The position numbers were made by a program, and so were the translations under genes. Shown here piece by piece: positions 14,273 through 14,586 of a stretch of 14,586 nucleotides of DNA. This stretch comes from Thermococcales archaeon 44_46. Its GTDB lineage: Archaea > Methanobacteriota_B > Thermococci > Thermococcales > Thermococcaceae. Each line of letters begins with the position of its first letter. The first letter of the stretch is position 1. The stretch is from contig LGET01000016.1 in assembly GCA_001507935.1 (NCBI GenBank), positions 1 through 14,586 of the forward strand, read 5' to 3'. Under the pieces are notes generated by a model. The model was given only the letters and a program-made list of their open reading frames with translations, did no database searches and was not told the origin of the DNA.

Positions 14273-14586
14273 ATGGAAGAATTTGAGGAGTTTGAGTATC
14301 AGCCCAAGAGTGTTAAGGAGATTTTCATAGAGATGAAGAACATCGTTGAACTCATGGTTGACCTCGCTTACACGGCAATACTCTTTGGAGATAAAGAGAT
14401 AGCCGAGGAAGTGCTCGATCTCGAGGAGAGAATGGATCTTCTTAATTACCACCTCATAACGCATGCAGTTTTAGCGGCTAGGAACCCAAGAGAGGCCGAG
14501 CAGATAACCTCCGTCCTGCAGATGGCAAATTCAATAGAGGACATCTCAAACGCCGCTGGAGACCTTGCAAAGATGGTTCTTGAGGG
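14273..14586 (+). CDS. PhoU-domain protein, probably with TrkA_C domain (3' end outside window)
   Basis: The first 104 residues are visible and the gene runs off the window. After an acidic N-terminus (MEEFEEFEYQ) come amphipathic helices with the pattern of PhoU-like three-helix bundles: VKEIFIEMKNIVELMVDLAYTAILFGDKEIAEEVLDLEERMDLLNYHL, then NPREAEQITSVLQMANSIEDISNAAGDLAKMVLEG. The first helix pair with ELMVDLAYTAILFGD is characteristic of the archaeal proteins that combine PhoU and TrkA_C domains (COG3273). The TrkA_C part would lie beyond the window, so this is inferred. GGAGG eight bases before the ATG fixes the start. Next to a cation transporter without its own gating domain, it is probably its cytoplasmic regulator. 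Confidence 0.82.
   Translation, partial: MEEFEEFEYQPKSVKEIFIEMKNIVELMVDLAYTAILFGDKEIAEEVLDLEERMDLLNYHLITHAVLAARNPREAEQITSVLQMANSIEDISNAAGDLAKMVLE

Noticed and set aside
14213..14464. Minus-strand frame opposite the PhoU-like gene
   Set aside because: The plus strand has a clear ribosome-binding site and a recognisable PhoU-type sequence; the antisense frame has neither.
1..14586. CRISPR arrays, insertion sequences, tRNA or rRNA genes
   Set aside because: No regularly spaced repeats, transposase motifs, cloverleaf elements or rRNA segments were found on either strand.

Overview
The window is a compact piece of an archaeal chromosome, almost certainly from the Thermococcales and most likely a Thermococcus species with moderate GC. 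Evidence for this: a two-repeat archaeal TATA-binding protein, a fused methionyl-tRNA synthetase/tRNA-binding domain, the indolepyruvate ferredoxin oxidoreductase pair beside an ADP-forming acyl-CoA synthetase alpha subunit, a GTP-type PEP carboxykinase, an M42 (TET-type) aminopeptidase, purine-rich BRE plus TATA promoters with very short leaders, GGTGAT/GGAGGTG ribosome-binding sites, and C/D box guide RNAs. It reads as core chromosome; I see no insertion sequence, integrase, CRISPR array, tRNA or rRNA.

Layout. Bases 1-689 (+) hold the end of metG. On the minus strand follow two paralogous TauE/SafE-type anion exporters and an M42 aminopeptidase (765-3335). The aminopeptidase and the upstream exporter form an operon; the second exporter has its own promoter and looks leaderless. 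tbp (3483-4049, +) starts divergently from the peptidase and ends against the iorB terminator. The minus-strand operon acdA-iorA-iorB (8028 to 4105) encodes oxidation of aryl pyruvates to aryl-CoA and recovery of the thioester energy as ATP. The 389-base gap 8029-8417 holds the acdA promoter, a repeat-rich upstream segment with a near-consensus Thermococcales glycolytic motif, and two divergent C/D box sRNA genes with overlapping promoters. Then come tmk, a small phosphohexomutase-like gene and an NDP-sugar pyrophosphorylase gene (8418-10911, all minus). From 11017 on the plus strand lie pckG, an MgtE/SLC41-type cation transporter, and the start of a PhoU/TrkA_C-type protein cut by the window end.

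How the genes work together. The acdA-iorAB operon serves aromatic amino-acid fermentation, and pckG links PEP and oxaloacetate. The sugar nucleotidyltransferase and mutase-like protein look like the two halves of a protein that is fused in some bacteria. The membrane transporter and the PhoU-like protein look like a transporter and its cytoplasmic partner.

The most striking items beyond ordinary genes are the back-to-back C/D box sRNA pair (8272-8415), the likely TGM operator (8158-8174), the degenerate split phosphohexomutase module, and a strong internal ribosome-binding site and AUG inside metG that could yield a free tRNA-binding domain.
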